Assembly: GCF_900101095.1 (NCBI RefSeq) | Contig: NZ_FNFM01000008.1 | Coordinates: 186,001-250,000, forward strand | DNA length: 64,000 nucleotides | DNA from: Actinopolyspora mzabensis | GTDB taxonomy: Bacteria > Actinomycetota > Actinomycetes > Mycobacteriales > Pseudonocardiaceae | Reading direction: 5' to 3' | In this document: piece by piece, positions 17,578 through 25,688 of the stretch | Numbering within the stretch: the first letter of the stretch is position 1 | How the letters are laid out: every line of letters begins with the position of its first letter | Program-made: the position numbers and the translations under genes | Notes under the pieces: generated by a model | Told to the model about the DNA's origin: nothing | What the model saw: only the letters and a program-made list of their open reading frames with translations | Database searches by the model: none

Positions 17578-18465
17578 TCAAGGAAGGTAGCCGAGCGCTC
17601 CTACGGCGTTGGCGGATGCGGTGGCGTCCTGCTGGGCGTTGATGTCGGGCTCCGGCCGCCACTGCGGCAGCGGGACCAGCCCGGGCTCCACGAGCGAGTA
17701 GCCGGGGAGCAGCTCGCGGATCCGCTCGATCTCACGAACGGCCAGCGGCGTGCGGGTGCCCTGGTAGGCCGACTCGCTGTGGCGCACCTGCTCCTCGGAC
17801 ATCGTCAGCGGTGTGCTGTGCGAGACGGCCAGATAGCTGCCCGGCACGCAGTTGTCCCGGTAGGCGGCCACGATCGCGGCTGGATCGTCGGCGTCCGGAA
17901 TGTAGGGCAGGATCGACACGGCCAGTATCGCGACCGGGCGGGTGAAGTCGAGCAGCTCGGTGACCTCCGGCGCCGCCAGCAACGTTTCCGGCTCTCGGAT
18001 GTCGGCGTGGGTGACGGTCACGTTGTCGACTCCGCGCAGCAGTTGCCTGGCGTGCGCCACGACCTCGGGCTCGACATCCACATAGGCGACTCGCGCGTCG
18101 GAGCGGCACCGGCGGGCTATTTCGTGCACATTCCCGACGGTCGGCATTCCCGACCCCAGATCGAGAAACTGATCGATTCCGCGATGACTAAGAAAACGGA
18201 TCAATCGTCCGAGAAAGGCCCGCGTGGCACGTGCGTAAACCCGGGCTTCGGGGACCTCGGCAACCAGCCGGTCGACGGCCTGCCTGTCCACCGCGAAATT
18301 GGCCGTACCTCCGAGGTAATAATCGAACATGCGTGCGGCGTTGGGGCGCTGCATGTCCACGCCCCTGACCTGCAGATCTCCCGATATGCGCCTTAAGGGT
18401 CTTCTCGGTGGCTCATCATCGGCACCTTCGCGTTGTAACGCGTCCGGTGGACGAACATCCGTCAT
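17578..18465 (-). CDS. SAM-dependent methyltransferase, DUF574 (Methyltransf_19) type
   Basis: About 295 residues of the actinobacterial DUF574 methyltransferase family. Characteristic blocks are NAARMFDYYLGGTANFAVDR near residue 45, the SAM-binding FLDLGSGMPTVGNVHEIA near residue 100, VAYVDVEPEVVAHAR (acidic ribose-binding end) and VAILAVSILPYIPD. Substrates of this abundant actinomycete family are mostly unknown. ATG 18465 (MTDVRPPDALQREG) is preferred; the frame is open to 18540. It reads away from the S15-type hydrolase with a hairpin in between, so it is likely its own transcript. Confidence 0.85.
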   Translation of the reverse strand: MTDVRPPDALQREGADDEPPRRPLRRISGDLQVRGVDMQRPNAARMFDYYLGGTANFAVDRQAVDRLVAEVPEARVYARATRAFLGRLIRFLSHRGIDQFLDLGSGMPTVGNVHEIARRCRSDARVAYVDVEPEVVAHARQLLRGVDNVTVTHADIREPETLLAAPEVTELLDFTRPVAILAVSILPYIPDADDPAAIVAAYRDNCVPGSYLAVSHSTPLTMSEEQVRHSESAYQGTRTPLAVREIERIRELLPGYSLVEPGLVPLPQWRPEPDINAQQDATASANAVGALGYLP

Positions 18466-18609
18466 ATCCGCCACGGTACAGCCGCGGGCGGCGATTGTGG
18501 AGCGGTGTCGCCGCCCGTGGCGAAAACATACCGCGAACATCGAGAAAAACTCCGTTGCGCTACTTTTCGGACACTATTCGTATTCGATCGAATCCGGATA
18601 GCACAACCG

Positions 18610-18648
18610 AACGGATCCGAACGGTTCGAGCGGTTTTTCGGATCCGTT
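18610..18648 (-). terminator. Perfect 12-base-pair hairpin after the S15-type hydrolase
   Basis: AACGGATCCGAA (18610-18621) pairs exactly with TTCGGATCCGTT (18637-18648) around a 15-base loop. It is 88 bases beyond the hydrolase stop on the minus strand and upstream of the methyltransferase, so it probably ends the hydrolase transcript. Confidence 0.6.
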
Positions 18649-18735
18649 CTCGGCCGGTCACAGTGGTGCCCGCACCACCGGCACGGACACCACCGGCGAG
18701 CTGAACAGCAGGCGCGCGTCGGAGCGGAAATCGTG

Positions 18736-20334
18736 TCAACCCACCGGAACGCGCAATGTGGCGGGCTGTTCGGCCGAGGAACCGAACGCCACCTCGCCGC
18801 CGGAGCTCTCGTCGCGGTAACGACCGTCCACAGTGTCGACCACCAGCACCAGTCGGTGCCCCTCGGCCACCTGCCAGGAAGTGGGTCGCAGCGAGATGTC
18901 CACCCGGCTCCGCACCCCGGGGGAATCATTGCGAAGTGTTACCGGCTTGTGGCTGATGAGGCTCCCGTTGCCGAGCGGACCGACGTCGTAGAGGTAGGCG
19001 AACAGCGAGACGCTCTCGTCTTCCGGGGTGACGTTCACCCGCAGCCGCGGGGTGCCGGTGACGTTCACGCCGTCCGCGTAGGGCTCGGTCGCCCACACCG
19101 CCGCGTCGTCCCGGTCCACGAGCGGCACCGACACGCCGACCGGGATCCGGGCGTAGCCCTGCAGCGCGCCGCTGACCAGCACGAGGCCGCTGTTGGCCAG
19201 CGTGGGATCACCGCTGTCGATCGAGTGCCGCCATCCGGGGCCGCGCTCGGTGCTCAGCCCGCCGGTCTCGGGGGCGAACAGGTGGCGCCGGCCGGGTTCG
19301 GTGAGTTCGCGGGTGGTGGCGTGGTCGGTAACCGACCGCCAGTCCGGGTACCGCTTCCACTCGGAACCGTTCATCGGTTGGATCTCCACCGCGCTGTCGG
19401 CCATGCCCTCGTCCACCCCGCGCAGCTGCTGGTCGAACCAGCGGGCCGCGGTGTCCCAGATGTGGTTGGGCAGGCCCGCCGCCCCGAAGAGCTCGGCCGT
19501 GGCGTGGTCCCCGGGTGCGAGCATGAGCCGCTTGGGGCCGGTCAGGCCGCTGAACAGGTCGGTGATCTGCTTCGGTGGGAACAGCGAGTCCTGCCAGGAG
19601 TTGGCGAGCATAACCGCGGTGCCGTTGGCGTTGAGCTCGTCGAGCTTATTGATCGGGGAGCGCTCCTCCGCCAAGTGCAGCGCCTCCTCGGTGCGGTGCT
19701 CGCGGTAGGCGTTCTCCAGCTCGGTGAGGTCGGCGCCGAACCTCCCGGTGAGTTCGCCGACTCCCAGCAGCAGTTCCGCGCCGGAGGCGTTGACCGTGCG
19801 GTTGGGGTACAGCGAGGCGACGAGGTCGGCCCAGCCGCTCATGGCCGCTATCGCGTCCACCCTGGGGTCGGACGCGGCGGTCAGCGCGCTGATGCCCGCC
19901 CCGTAGGAGATTCCGGCCATGCCGACGTTCTCCTCCCCGGCGGAGGTGTTGGCCACGGCCCAGTCGATGACCTCGCTGGCGTCGGCGACGTCCTCCTCGC
20001 CCGCGACCTCGACCTCGCCGCCGGAGGCGTAGAACCCGCGAGCGGTGTAGCTGACGACCACGTAGCCCGACTCGTAGGCCAGCCGGGCGGCGGCCCCCAC
20101 GTACTCGATGTTGGGGGTGGCCCAGCTGGCGGGCATCACCAGCAGCGGTCGTGGCTCGGCCGACTCGCCGGTGGGTTCGATGACTTTGGCTCGCAGCGTG
20201 ATGCCACCCGACCCGGGGATGCTCGCCCGGTGCACGGTCACCCCGTTCGTCTCGGCCGTGGCGGCCGGGGCGAGCAGGGAACCGCACAGTGCGGCGATGA
20301 GGGTCGCGGCGGCTGTCGAGAGTATTCGGCGCAC
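18736..20334 (-). CDS. Secreted S15/CocE-type alpha/beta hydrolase
   Basis: Exported hydrolase of 532 residues. The N terminus is a signal peptide (MRRILSTAAATLIAALCGS up to PAATA). The alpha/beta-hydrolase domain carries the nucleophile in MAGISYGAGISAL (about residue 150), an acid in ANSWQDSLFPP and the histidine in LAPGDHATAEL. The C-terminal 200 residues match the jelly-roll domain of X-Pro dipeptidyl peptidase/CocE enzymes (SLRPTSWQVAEGHRLVLVVD). Members cleave peptides or esters; which is not clear. It is monocistronic: a hairpin follows it, and a 316-base gap with no recognised site precedes it (20335-20650). Confidence 0.85.
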   Translation of the reverse strand: MRRILSTAAATLIAALCGSLLAPAATAETNGVTVHRASIPGSGGITLRAKVIEPTGESAEPRPLLVMPASWATPNIEYVGAAARLAYESGYVVVSYTARGFYASGGEVEVAGEEDVADASEVIDWAVANTSAGEENVGMAGISYGAGISALTAASDPRVDAIAAMSGWADLVASLYPNRTVNASGAELLLGVGELTGRFGADLTELENAYREHRTEEALHLAEERSPINKLDELNANGTAVMLANSWQDSLFPPKQITDLFSGLTGPKRLMLAPGDHATAELFGAAGLPNHIWDTAARWFDQQLRGVDEGMADSAVEIQPMNGSEWKRYPDWRSVTDHATTRELTEPGRRHLFAPETGGLSTERGPGWRHSIDSGDPTLANSGLVLVSGALQGYARIPVGVSVPLVDRDDAAVWATEPYADGVNVTGTPRLRVNVTPEDESVSLFAYLYDVGPLGNGSLISHKPVTLRNDSPGVRSRVDISLRPTSWQVAEGHRLVLVVDTVDGRYRDESSGGEVAFGSSAEQPATLRVPVG

Positions 20335-20650
20335 CGTTGCCTGGCCCTTCCGGCCGCGGCGGAGGGGCCGCCCCGGCCTTGTGGTGATCCATCACACAGG
20401 CCGGTCAGTAAACACCGTCCTACTGACGAGTAGCAACAGTCGGCGGCGAAGTGCCCCGAAACGGGCGTTCCGATTGCCCCGGTTCCTGGATCGGCCGGAG
20501 GAGCGGGGCACCGTGCGTGCTGGGTGAGCGGGCGCGCGGGAGGCGGTTCGCGGCGTGGGCCGCCGCTGCTTCGGGAGCGGCCCGACGCCGCGAGGCACCG
20601 ACACGGCGCTCAGCTACCCGGCCACCCCCGCGAGGTGGCCGTCGGTGGGA

Positions 20651-20914
20651 TCAGCCTCGGGACTTGTGGAAGACGAGGCGGTAAAGCAGCAGCAGGATCA
20701 GCGATCCGAGCACCGCCCAGCCGAAGCTGGCCAGGTTGAAGCCGGATATCCCGCCGCCGCCGAAGAAGGAGCTGCCCAGCCAGCCGCCGAGCAGGCCTCC
20801 GACTATGCCGATGACGATGGTCACGATGATGCCGCCGGGATCCTTGCCAGGCAGGATCAGCTTGGCCACTGCTCCAGCGATCAGACCGAACAGGATCCAA
20901 CTGAGGATGCTCAC
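20651..20914 (-). CDS. GlsB/YeaQ/YmgE-family membrane protein
   Basis: Small integral membrane protein of 87 residues with three hydrophobic helices and the family's glycine-rich pattern: LSWILFGLIAGAVAKLILPG, then GGIIVTIVIGIVGGLLGGWL, and a C-terminal helix ending in RLVFHKSRG. Family members are linked to general or envelope stress in several bacteria, without a defined biochemical activity. It stands alone: the downstream gene is far away and convergent ORFs are absent. The 415-base region upstream (20915-21329) contains one dispersed palindrome and no gene. Confidence 0.85.
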   Translation of the reverse strand: MSILSWILFGLIAGAVAKLILPGKDPGGIIVTIVIGIVGGLLGGWLGSSFFGGGGISGFNLASFGWAVLGSLILLLLYRLVFHKSRG

Positions 20915-21110
20915 GGCGAACTCCTTGTCGAGGGTGGGGTCTCTCCGCCTGTTCGATCACTACCCCGGTTGATAGTCACCCAAACGGAGCAGGCTCGATG
21001 GCACCACCGATCATCACAGTTCGGGTGCCGGTCCCGGAGGCCGGGGCCTGGCGTGTCGCCGATCGGTAGACCCGTCCCCACGGAGCCGAGCATCACCGCT
21101 GTCCCATCGC

Positions 21111-21138
21111 GCGGCGAGTTCGCGGGAAATCGACGGGG
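21111..21138. repeat. Dispersed intergenic palindrome, copy 4 (degenerate)
   Basis: GCGGCGAGTTCGCGGGAAAT followed by CGACGGGG; arms still pair in part but the left arm has diverged. It is the only recognised element in the 415-base gap 20915-21329. Confidence 0.5.
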
Positions 21139-21329
21139 AGCCACCCCGCCCCGCGCGGCGAGTGGGGGAGGGAGCCGCGCGGGGCGGGACGGCGGACGGG
21201 TCCACGGCGGAGTGTCGGGGATCGTCGCCGTGGCCCGTGGTCAACGGGGTGGTTCGGTTGCCGTTCCGAGATCAGCGGCTGTCCCGGGAACGGAAGTGGC
21301 GCTGTGGATTCGCGGGGACGGACGAGGCT

Positions 21330-21956
21330 TCAGAGGCGGCGCAGTCCTTCGAGGACGCGGCCCAGCAGCGCCAGGTTCGGATCGGCGTCGGGTAAGGCGC
21401 CGACTGGCATCGGTGCCGGTTGGCACCGGGAAGTGTGGCGGTGGTGCGGGCCGGGGGCTTTGCGTACCGCCGCGTGGTGCGGCTTCGAGCTTCGGGATGC
21501 CGTTTGCCATGCGGCGAGAGCGGCCACGTCGGGAGTCGCCGGTGAATTCGATGTCGCCGGGATCGCGCCGTGGGATTCGTCGTAGTGCTCCCGGAAGGCG
21601 TGGTGAACACTCCCGCGGGATTCGAGCTGTTCGTCGGGGTCGGTTTCGGGCCAGCGGATCGGTTCGGGTTCGGATCGCGATTGTGTCGGCACGACAGCAC
21701 CGGGCTCAGGGAGGTCGCTGGAACCAGTAGCCGTGCTCGCCGTGGCTACGGCCCGGAGCTTGGTGCCAGTGGAACCACTGGAATCACCGGCAATACCCGC
21801 GAGTTGGGCTTGCAGTTGTCGGACCGTCAACGTGCCCGGTCCGGCACCGCCGTGCCTGGTGTGCGGGCGCGGGGCGGGATCGGGGTGCTGCGGCCAGAGC
21901 GCCAGGAGTATCGCCAGCGCTACCAGCAGGATCGGCACGAGTAGCGGGTCAGACAT
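21330..21956 (-). CDS. Hypothetical membrane-anchored protein
   Basis: Not recognised. 208 residues: one N-terminal membrane helix (LLVPILLVALAILLALWPQ) followed by a polar, low-complexity region rich in Pro, His and Ser, ending in PNLALLGRVLEGLRRL. It overlaps the upstream 82-aa gene by eight bases and is the last gene of a three-gene unit starting with the zinc-finger protein, divergent from the DUF5753 regulator. The layout suggests a function linked to that regulator, but nothing in the sequence says what. Confidence 0.55.
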   Translation of the reverse strand: MSDPLLVPILLVALAILLALWPQHPDPAPRPHTRHGGAGPGTLTVRQLQAQLAGIAGDSSGSTGTKLRAVATASTATGSSDLPEPGAVVPTQSRSEPEPIRWPETDPDEQLESRGSVHHAFREHYDESHGAIPATSNSPATPDVAALAAWQTASRSSKPHHAAVRKAPGPHHRHTSRCQPAPMPVGALPDADPNLALLGRVLEGLRRL

Positions 21957-22197
21957 CGGGATCGCCCTCGACGATGCGGTTTTCGGCTCCGTACCCCTCG
22001 GGAAGGGCGGATTTCGGCGGCCTGTCCCGCGAGTCGGCGTAGCGCCGCAGTGCGATCGACGTCTCGGAGAGTTCTTCCGCCAGTTCGCGGCAGCGATCGG
22101 TGCCGAAGCGCCCGCCGCCCATCGCGAAGGCCGCCTCGTCGCAGTGCCACTGGCAGAGCCGCAGGAACCCGGCCAACCGGATGTGGTCAGAGCTCAT
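21949..22197 (-). CDS. Hypothetical small protein in the zinc-finger operon
   Basis: 82 residues, not recognised. The sequence RLAGFLRLCQWHCDEAAFAM and RCRELAEELSETSIALRRYAD suggests two helices, soluble. It overlaps the zinc-finger gene by four bases (ATGA) and the downstream 208-aa gene by eight bases, strongly suggesting translational coupling. Small proteins of this type commonly sit next to HTH/DUF397 loci in Pseudonocardiales. Confidence 0.6.
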   Translation of the reverse strand: MSSDHIRLAGFLRLCQWHCDEAAFAMGGGRFGTDRCRELAEELSETSIALRRYADSRDRPPKSALPEGYGAENRIVEGDPDV

Positions 22198-22439
22198 CGC
22201 GCTTCACCTTCGTTCGCGTCGTGGCGGGGCGGGGCACCGACCAGTTCGCGGGTGGCGCGGTCGCAGTCCGGGCAGGTCGGCCACAACCAGGGGATGTCGC
22301 CGGTGGCCGTGAGCACCTCCCGGCCGCACAGCGCGGACACGGTCAGCTCCGGCGGAAACTCCAGGGCGGGCGGCGGCACCGGATCCCTGCTCGCGTGCCG
22401 CTGTTCCTCAGCTGGAACCCAGGTGAAGGGGTGGGACAT
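22194..22439 (-). CDS. Small zinc-finger protein next to HTH/DUF397 locus
   Basis: 81 residues beginning MSHPFTWVPAEEQRHAS, a start shared with small zinc-finger proteins of actinomycetes. Cysteines occur as ALCGREV and WPTCPDCDRATREL, a plausible metal site with nearby histidines. ATG 22439 is chosen over 22505 since the similarity begins there. It heads a three-gene minus-strand unit and is divergent from the DUF5753-type regulator at 22579; the shared gap contains tandem TTGTCACC repeats. Likely a small regulatory or accessory protein. Confidence 0.7.
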   Translation of the reverse strand: MSHPFTWVPAEEQRHASRDPVPPPALEFPPELTVSALCGREVLTATGDIPWLWPTCPDCDRATRELVGAPPRHDANEGEAR

Positions 22440-22498
22440 GGTTGCCTCCAAAATCAGAATCAGCGAAGCGGCGCTTTTGGTGCCACTGGTTCCAGAAT

Positions 22499-22514
22499 TT
22501 GTCACCTTGTCACC
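22499..22514. promoter_or_regulatory. Tandem 8-base direct repeat in divergent promoter
   Basis: TTGTCACC occurs twice without a gap (22499-22506, 22507-22514) between the zinc-finger gene and the HTH regulator. A related inverse GGTGATACCTG follows at about 22540. It is a candidate binding site for the adjacent HTH protein. Confidence 0.4.
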
Positions 22515-22578
22515 AAACGATCAATGCCTCGATCAGGTGATACCTGTAGGAACCGCACGCTCACCTAGGATGTGGTGC

Positions 22579-23430
22579 ATGGCTGGCACCAACGGCACGC
22601 CAAAGGCCAAAGCACTGGGCACTCGTCTCAGAGAGGCACGCAAAGCTGCTGGCTACACGGTTCGAGGACTGGCGGACCAACTTGAGCTCTCCCACAGCGC
22701 TATTTCCCGTTGGGAAACCGGCACGCGCTCACCGGAAACGGAAGACGTGGCTTCGATACTCGCCGCTACGGGCGTAAACGGCAGAGAACGCTCTGAACTG
22801 CTGGAAATGGCCCGTGGAACCGACGATCCACAGTGGCTCTCAGTACGAAGTGGCGACCGTGAGCGACAGATGGCTGCGTTGATCGACTTCGAATGCAACG
22901 CCAGCCACATCACCGATGTGGCTCCACTGCTGATACCTGGTCTGCTGCAAACAGCTGACTACGCCAGAGCCATCATGATCGCAGGCGAAGTTCCAAAGTC
23001 GGAAGTTGAAACTCGCGTGGTGGTACGCGTCGGACGCCGTGAAGCACTCACAAGGCGAAATCCAGCGCGCTTCCTCGCGCTGATCGGCGAAGCTGCTCTT
23101 CATCAGGAGATAGGTGGCAGCGAGGTCGTTCTCGACCAGCTCAAGTACCTACTGAGTGCTACTGAGATGCCCAACGTCGACCTGCGTATCGTGCCGGCTT
23201 CTGCAGGTTGGACCCCAGCGCTTGAAGGTCCGTTCGTGCTGATCGACTTCGACGCCGACTCACCGATCGTGCACCTGGAGAACAGGCGCGCAGCGCTTTT
23301 CTTCCATGAAGCGGACGATATAGCGGCATACCGTACTGCGGTGGATAAGGTGAAACAGGTTTCGATGACGGCAGCGGAGTCCACCGCGCTCATCGCAAAC
23401 GTCATAACAGAGCTGGAGAAATCAGTATGA
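22579..23430 (+). CDS. HTH transcriptional regulator, XRE/DUF5753 type
   Basis: 283 residues. An N-terminal Cro/CI helix-turn-helix (LGTRLREARKAAGYTVRGLA, LSHSAISRWETGTRSP) is followed by the DUF5753 domain (LIPGLLQTADYARAIM; ALHQEIGGSEVVLDQLKYLL). This is the BldB/WhiJ-associated regulator class of actinomycetes, usually paired with a DUF397 protein. ATG 22579 follows an AGGA site; the frame is open much further upstream but reads through the zinc-finger gene. Its last codons overlap the start of the first DUF397 gene, so the two are coupled. Confidence 0.9.
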   Translation: MAGTNGTPKAKALGTRLREARKAAGYTVRGLADQLELSHSAISRWETGTRSPETEDVASILAATGVNGRERSELLEMARGTDDPQWLSVRSGDRERQMAALIDFECNASHITDVAPLLIPGLLQTADYARAIMIAGEVPKSEVETRVVVRVGRREALTRRNPARFLALIGEAALHQEIGGSEVVLDQLKYLLSATEMPNVDLRIVPASAGWTPALEGPFVLIDFDADSPIVHLENRRAALFFHEADDIAAYRTAVDKVKQVSMTAAESTALIANVITELEKSV

Positions 23431-23624
23431 GCATGTCCCAGGAGCCAGTCGACTGGCGAAAGTCGAGCCGCAGCAGCACACAGACGAACTGCGTCGAGGT
23501 GGGTCGCACCGCCGACGGCGCGGCCGTCCGCGACAGCAAGGACCCCACGGCCGGTTACTTCACCACCACGCATCGGCAGTGGCGAACCTTCCTGCGAGCC
23601 CTGAAAACCGACCACTTCGACTGA
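23427..23624 (+). CDS. DUF397 protein, copy 1
   Basis: 65-residue DUF397 protein with the family signature WRKSSRSSTQTNCVEVGRT, VAVRDSK-like AAVRDSKDPTAGYFTTTHRQ, and WRTFLRALK. DUF397 proteins act together with DUF5753-type HTH regulators in development or stress; in the WhiJ model the small protein modulates the regulator. Its ATG overlaps the regulator's stop (ATGA). A strong hairpin follows (23646-23673), so the two downstream copies are separate units. Confidence 0.92.
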   Translation: MSMSQEPVDWRKSSRSSTQTNCVEVGRTADGAAVRDSKDPTAGYFTTTHRQWRTFLRALKTDHFD

Positions 23625-23645
23625 GCGAGGCACAGCTACGAGCGC

Positions 23646-23673
23646 GGCACCCCTGTAATCGGACAGGGGTGCC
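23646..23673 (+). terminator. Hairpin terminator after DUF397 copy 1
   Basis: GGCACCCCTGT (23646-23656) and ACAGGGGTGCC (23663-23673) are a perfect 11-base inverted repeat with a six-base loop, 22 bases after the first DUF397 stop. No long T-run follows, as is common in actinomycetes. Confidence 0.75.
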
Positions 23674-23772
23674 GTTCCGGCCGCTGACACCACCCGTTCG
23701 GGCGTGGTGAGCTTCCCGCTCCGGACGTGAGACTCAAGTTCGACAGCGCGCTCAACGCAACGGAGCCTACTC

Positions 23773-23970
23773 ATGAACACGCCGCACGAGCCCAACAATT
23801 GGCGGAAATCCACTCGTTCGCAGAACACCTCACATTGCGTCGAGATCGGTCGCACCACCGACGGCGCCGCCGTCCGCGACAGCAAAGACCGCGCAGCCGG
23901 ACACATCACCACCACGCATCGGCAGTGGCACGATTTCCTGATAGCCGTGAAGGTCGATCAATTCAACTGA
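23773..23970 (+). CDS. DUF397 protein, copy 2
   Basis: 65 residues, the most divergent of the three copies: NNWRKSTRSQNTSHCVEIGR, AAVRDSKDRAAGHITTTHRQ and WHDFLIAVKVDQFN. It has its own GGAG site before the ATG and lies beyond the terminator that ends copy 1, so it needs its own promoter or read-through. Differences at the TT/GH positions suggest it pairs with something other than, or less tightly with, the upstream regulator. Confidence 0.9.
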   Translation: MNTPHEPNNWRKSTRSQNTSHCVEIGRTTDGAAVRDSKDRAAGHITTTHRQWHDFLIAVKVDQFN

Positions 23971-24115
23971 GCACATCTCGTGAATTTTTCCCCGGATTCA
24001 TGACGGGTTCGAAAGATCATTCTCTGCCACCGCGATCACTTGTTGGTCGATAGCGAACTCTCCATCCACGATCAACCCCAAACTCGAAACGACCTCAGCG
24101 CCAAGGATTCCACTC

Positions 24116-24313
24116 ATGAGCATTTCGCACGAGCCCAACAGTTGGCGGAAGTCCAGCCGCAGCAGCGCTACGCAGACCTGCGTCGAGGTGGGTCGTACCA
24201 CCGAAGGCGCGGCCGTCCGCGACAGCAAGGACCGCACAGCGGGCTACTTCACCACCACCCACCAGCAGTGGCAGACCTTCCTGCAAGCACTGAAGGCCGA
24301 CCACTTCGGCTGA
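24116..24313 (+). CDS. DUF397 protein, copy 3
   Basis: 65 residues, very similar to copy 1 (NSWRKSSRSSATQTCVEVGR, AAVRDSKDRTAGYFTTTHQQ, WQTFLQALKADHFG) and less so to copy 2. AAGGA precedes the ATG. The order suggests successive duplication from one ancestor. The 145 bases between copies 2 and 3 have no other gene. A dispersed palindrome follows at 24360. Confidence 0.92.
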   Translation: MSISHEPNSWRKSSRSSATQTCVEVGRTTEGAAVRDSKDRTAGYFTTTHQQWQTFLQALKADHFG

Positions 24314-24359
24314 GCGAGGCGCCGCGAGCGCCCCGCTTCCCCCAGCTGCGGGGCGGCGG

Positions 24360-24389
24360 GGCGTAAATTTCCCACGAAATCGCCGCGCC
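24360..24389. repeat. Dispersed intergenic palindrome, copy 5
   Basis: GGCGTAAATTTCCCACGAAA followed by TCGCCGCGCC; shares the CCCACGAAATCGCCGCGCC right half with copy 1 at 7714. It lies between DUF397 copy 3 and the end of cas6e. Confidence 0.7.
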
Positions 24390-24462
24390 ACCGCAGTGAC
24401 TCCTCCGATGTCGTGGAGTACGGTTCAGCAACGCGTCGCGTAGTCGCTGTGGGTGAGAGGAC

Positions 24463-25299
24463 TCAGTCAGCCGCGTCGGAATCCGGGGGCAACGGTGCGA
24501 GCGTGAGCAACCCGCAGCCGTAGGCCTTGGCGGGTCCGACGCCGTGCAGCAGTGCCCGCCGCAGCAGCTCCACCGAGGTAACTCGTAACCGTCCCTCGAA
24601 TGTGGCGGTGTGCAGCACCACGGGTTTCGAACCCCGCTTCTTGGCGAAGGAGTGCCTTTCCCGTGCGGTGATCCGCACGTCTCCCGCGAACTCCGACACG
24701 TCGGCGGTACCCACACGAGCAGCCTCGGCCGTCACGGCGCCGCCGGTCGCATCGGTGGAATCAGCGCTCGCCGCGACACTGGAGTGTTCGATCGCGCTCG
24801 TTCCGGACGAAGCTCCCGGCACCGAGAATCCCCACTTCTCGGTGCGTTGCAGGAACCAGCCCAGCTGGGCCTCGGCGGTACGGTGAGCCGTCCGCGGCGA
24901 GCGCCCCAGCGAACCCTTACCCGAATCGTTCGGCTGGGTCGGTCTCGCGGCCTCGACCGCGTTCCGCACCGGATTCGCGGTCACCCGGAAGGTGAACTCC
25001 TCCCCCACCGCCAGCCGAGTCAGCAGCGGCTCGTACTCGCGCAGCTCGTAGTGCTCGCCTTCGGCGTGCGGCCAACCGGCCTGCTCGACCAGATGCGTCC
25101 AGTCCGGTTTGGACTCGGAGAGCACCAGCAGTTTCGGCCGGTGCGGGTTGTCGCTGTCCAGCCGCCACAGCGGGCGCTGCCGCTCGGGATCGTCGGCCAG
25201 TCCGCCCATGACCGCCCCGTGCAGCCTGCGGGGGTTGCCGAGCAGGTCACGGCTGCCCGAGCGCAGCGGGTTGATTCGGATGCGGGACAGGTAGCTCAT
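24463..25299 (-). CDS. cas6e: Type I-E CRISPR endoribonuclease Cas6e (Cse3/CasE)
   Basis: Processes pre-crRNA within CRISPR repeats. 278 residues. The N terminus LSRIRINPLRSGSRDLLGNP and RRLHGAVMGG match Cas6e, with His27 at the position of the catalytic histidine. LWRLDSDNPHRPKLLVLSES and FRVTANPVRNAVE are further family blocks, and the C-terminal glycine-rich loop HGVGPAKAYGCGLLTLAP is intact. It is about 50 residues longer than usual because of an Ala/Ser/Thr-rich insertion at about residues 155-205. ATG 25299 begins four bases after the stop of a short upstream frame that resembles the end of cas5e. The array is 1.4 kb away; no cas1, cas2, cas3 or other Cascade gene is present in the window. 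Confidence 0.92.
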   Translation of the reverse strand: MSYLSRIRINPLRSGSRDLLGNPRRLHGAVMGGLADDPERQRPLWRLDSDNPHRPKLLVLSESKPDWTHLVEQAGWPHAEGEHYELREYEPLLTRLAVGEEFTFRVTANPVRNAVEAARPTQPNDSGKGSLGRSPRTAHRTAEAQLGWFLQRTEKWGFSVPGASSGTSAIEHSSVAASADSTDATGGAVTAEAARVGTADVSEFAGDVRITARERHSFAKKRGSKPVVLHTATFEGRLRVTSVELLRRALLHGVGPAKAYGCGLLTLAPLPPDSDAAD

Positions 25300-25303
25300 C
25301 GGT

Positions 25304-25450
25304 TCACCACCCCAGCAGCGCGAACGGATCGCGCACACCAGGTGCTCGTCGCGTCACGGACAGCCACACGGTATCCGCGATCCACGACGGCGTGGGGTCG
25401 TCCGCGGAGATCGAGCGCTCGCACAGTGAGCATTCGCACGAATAAGCACT
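25304..25450 (-). pseudogene. Possible 3' remnant of cas5e
   Basis: A short minus-strand frame ends TGA four bases before cas6e with WIADTVWLSVTRRAP then GVRDPFALLGW. Cas5e genes normally lie directly upstream of cas6e with this coupled spacing, and a tail of the DPFALLGW kind fits my memory of actinobacterial Cas5e. Upstream the frame runs into an unrelated cysteine-containing stretch and the dispersed palindrome at 25490, so the rest of the gene is gone. The identity is tentative. Confidence 0.35.
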
Positions 25451-25489
25451 GTGGACGATTATGAGTCCAGTACCCATCCAGGCTCTACG

Positions 25490-25519
25490 GGCGTCGATTT
25501 CTCGCGAAATCGCCGCCGG
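25490..25519. repeat. Dispersed intergenic palindrome, copy 6
   Basis: GGCGTCGATTTCTCGCGAAA followed by TCGCCGCCGG; close to the symmetric copy 3. It lies exactly where the possible cas5e remnant loses similarity. Confidence 0.7.
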
Positions 25520-25688
25520 AGTGCCGGGCACGAAACATCGCCGCGTCGAAGAGTGATCAGGGCGGAAGCCGCCACGGTGTGCTCACCCGCGCGCCCGAAA
25601 CGGCGCGAGAAGCGCCCTGCGTCCTCGTGACGATCCGGTGGTTCCGCTGACACGGCGTGTGCCGACCCGGCAGGATGTGAGGCCGGGT

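Noticed and set aside
18505-20433. 642-codon plus-strand frame
   Set aside because: Antisense to the S15-type hydrolase, which has signal peptide, catalytic residues and a terminator.
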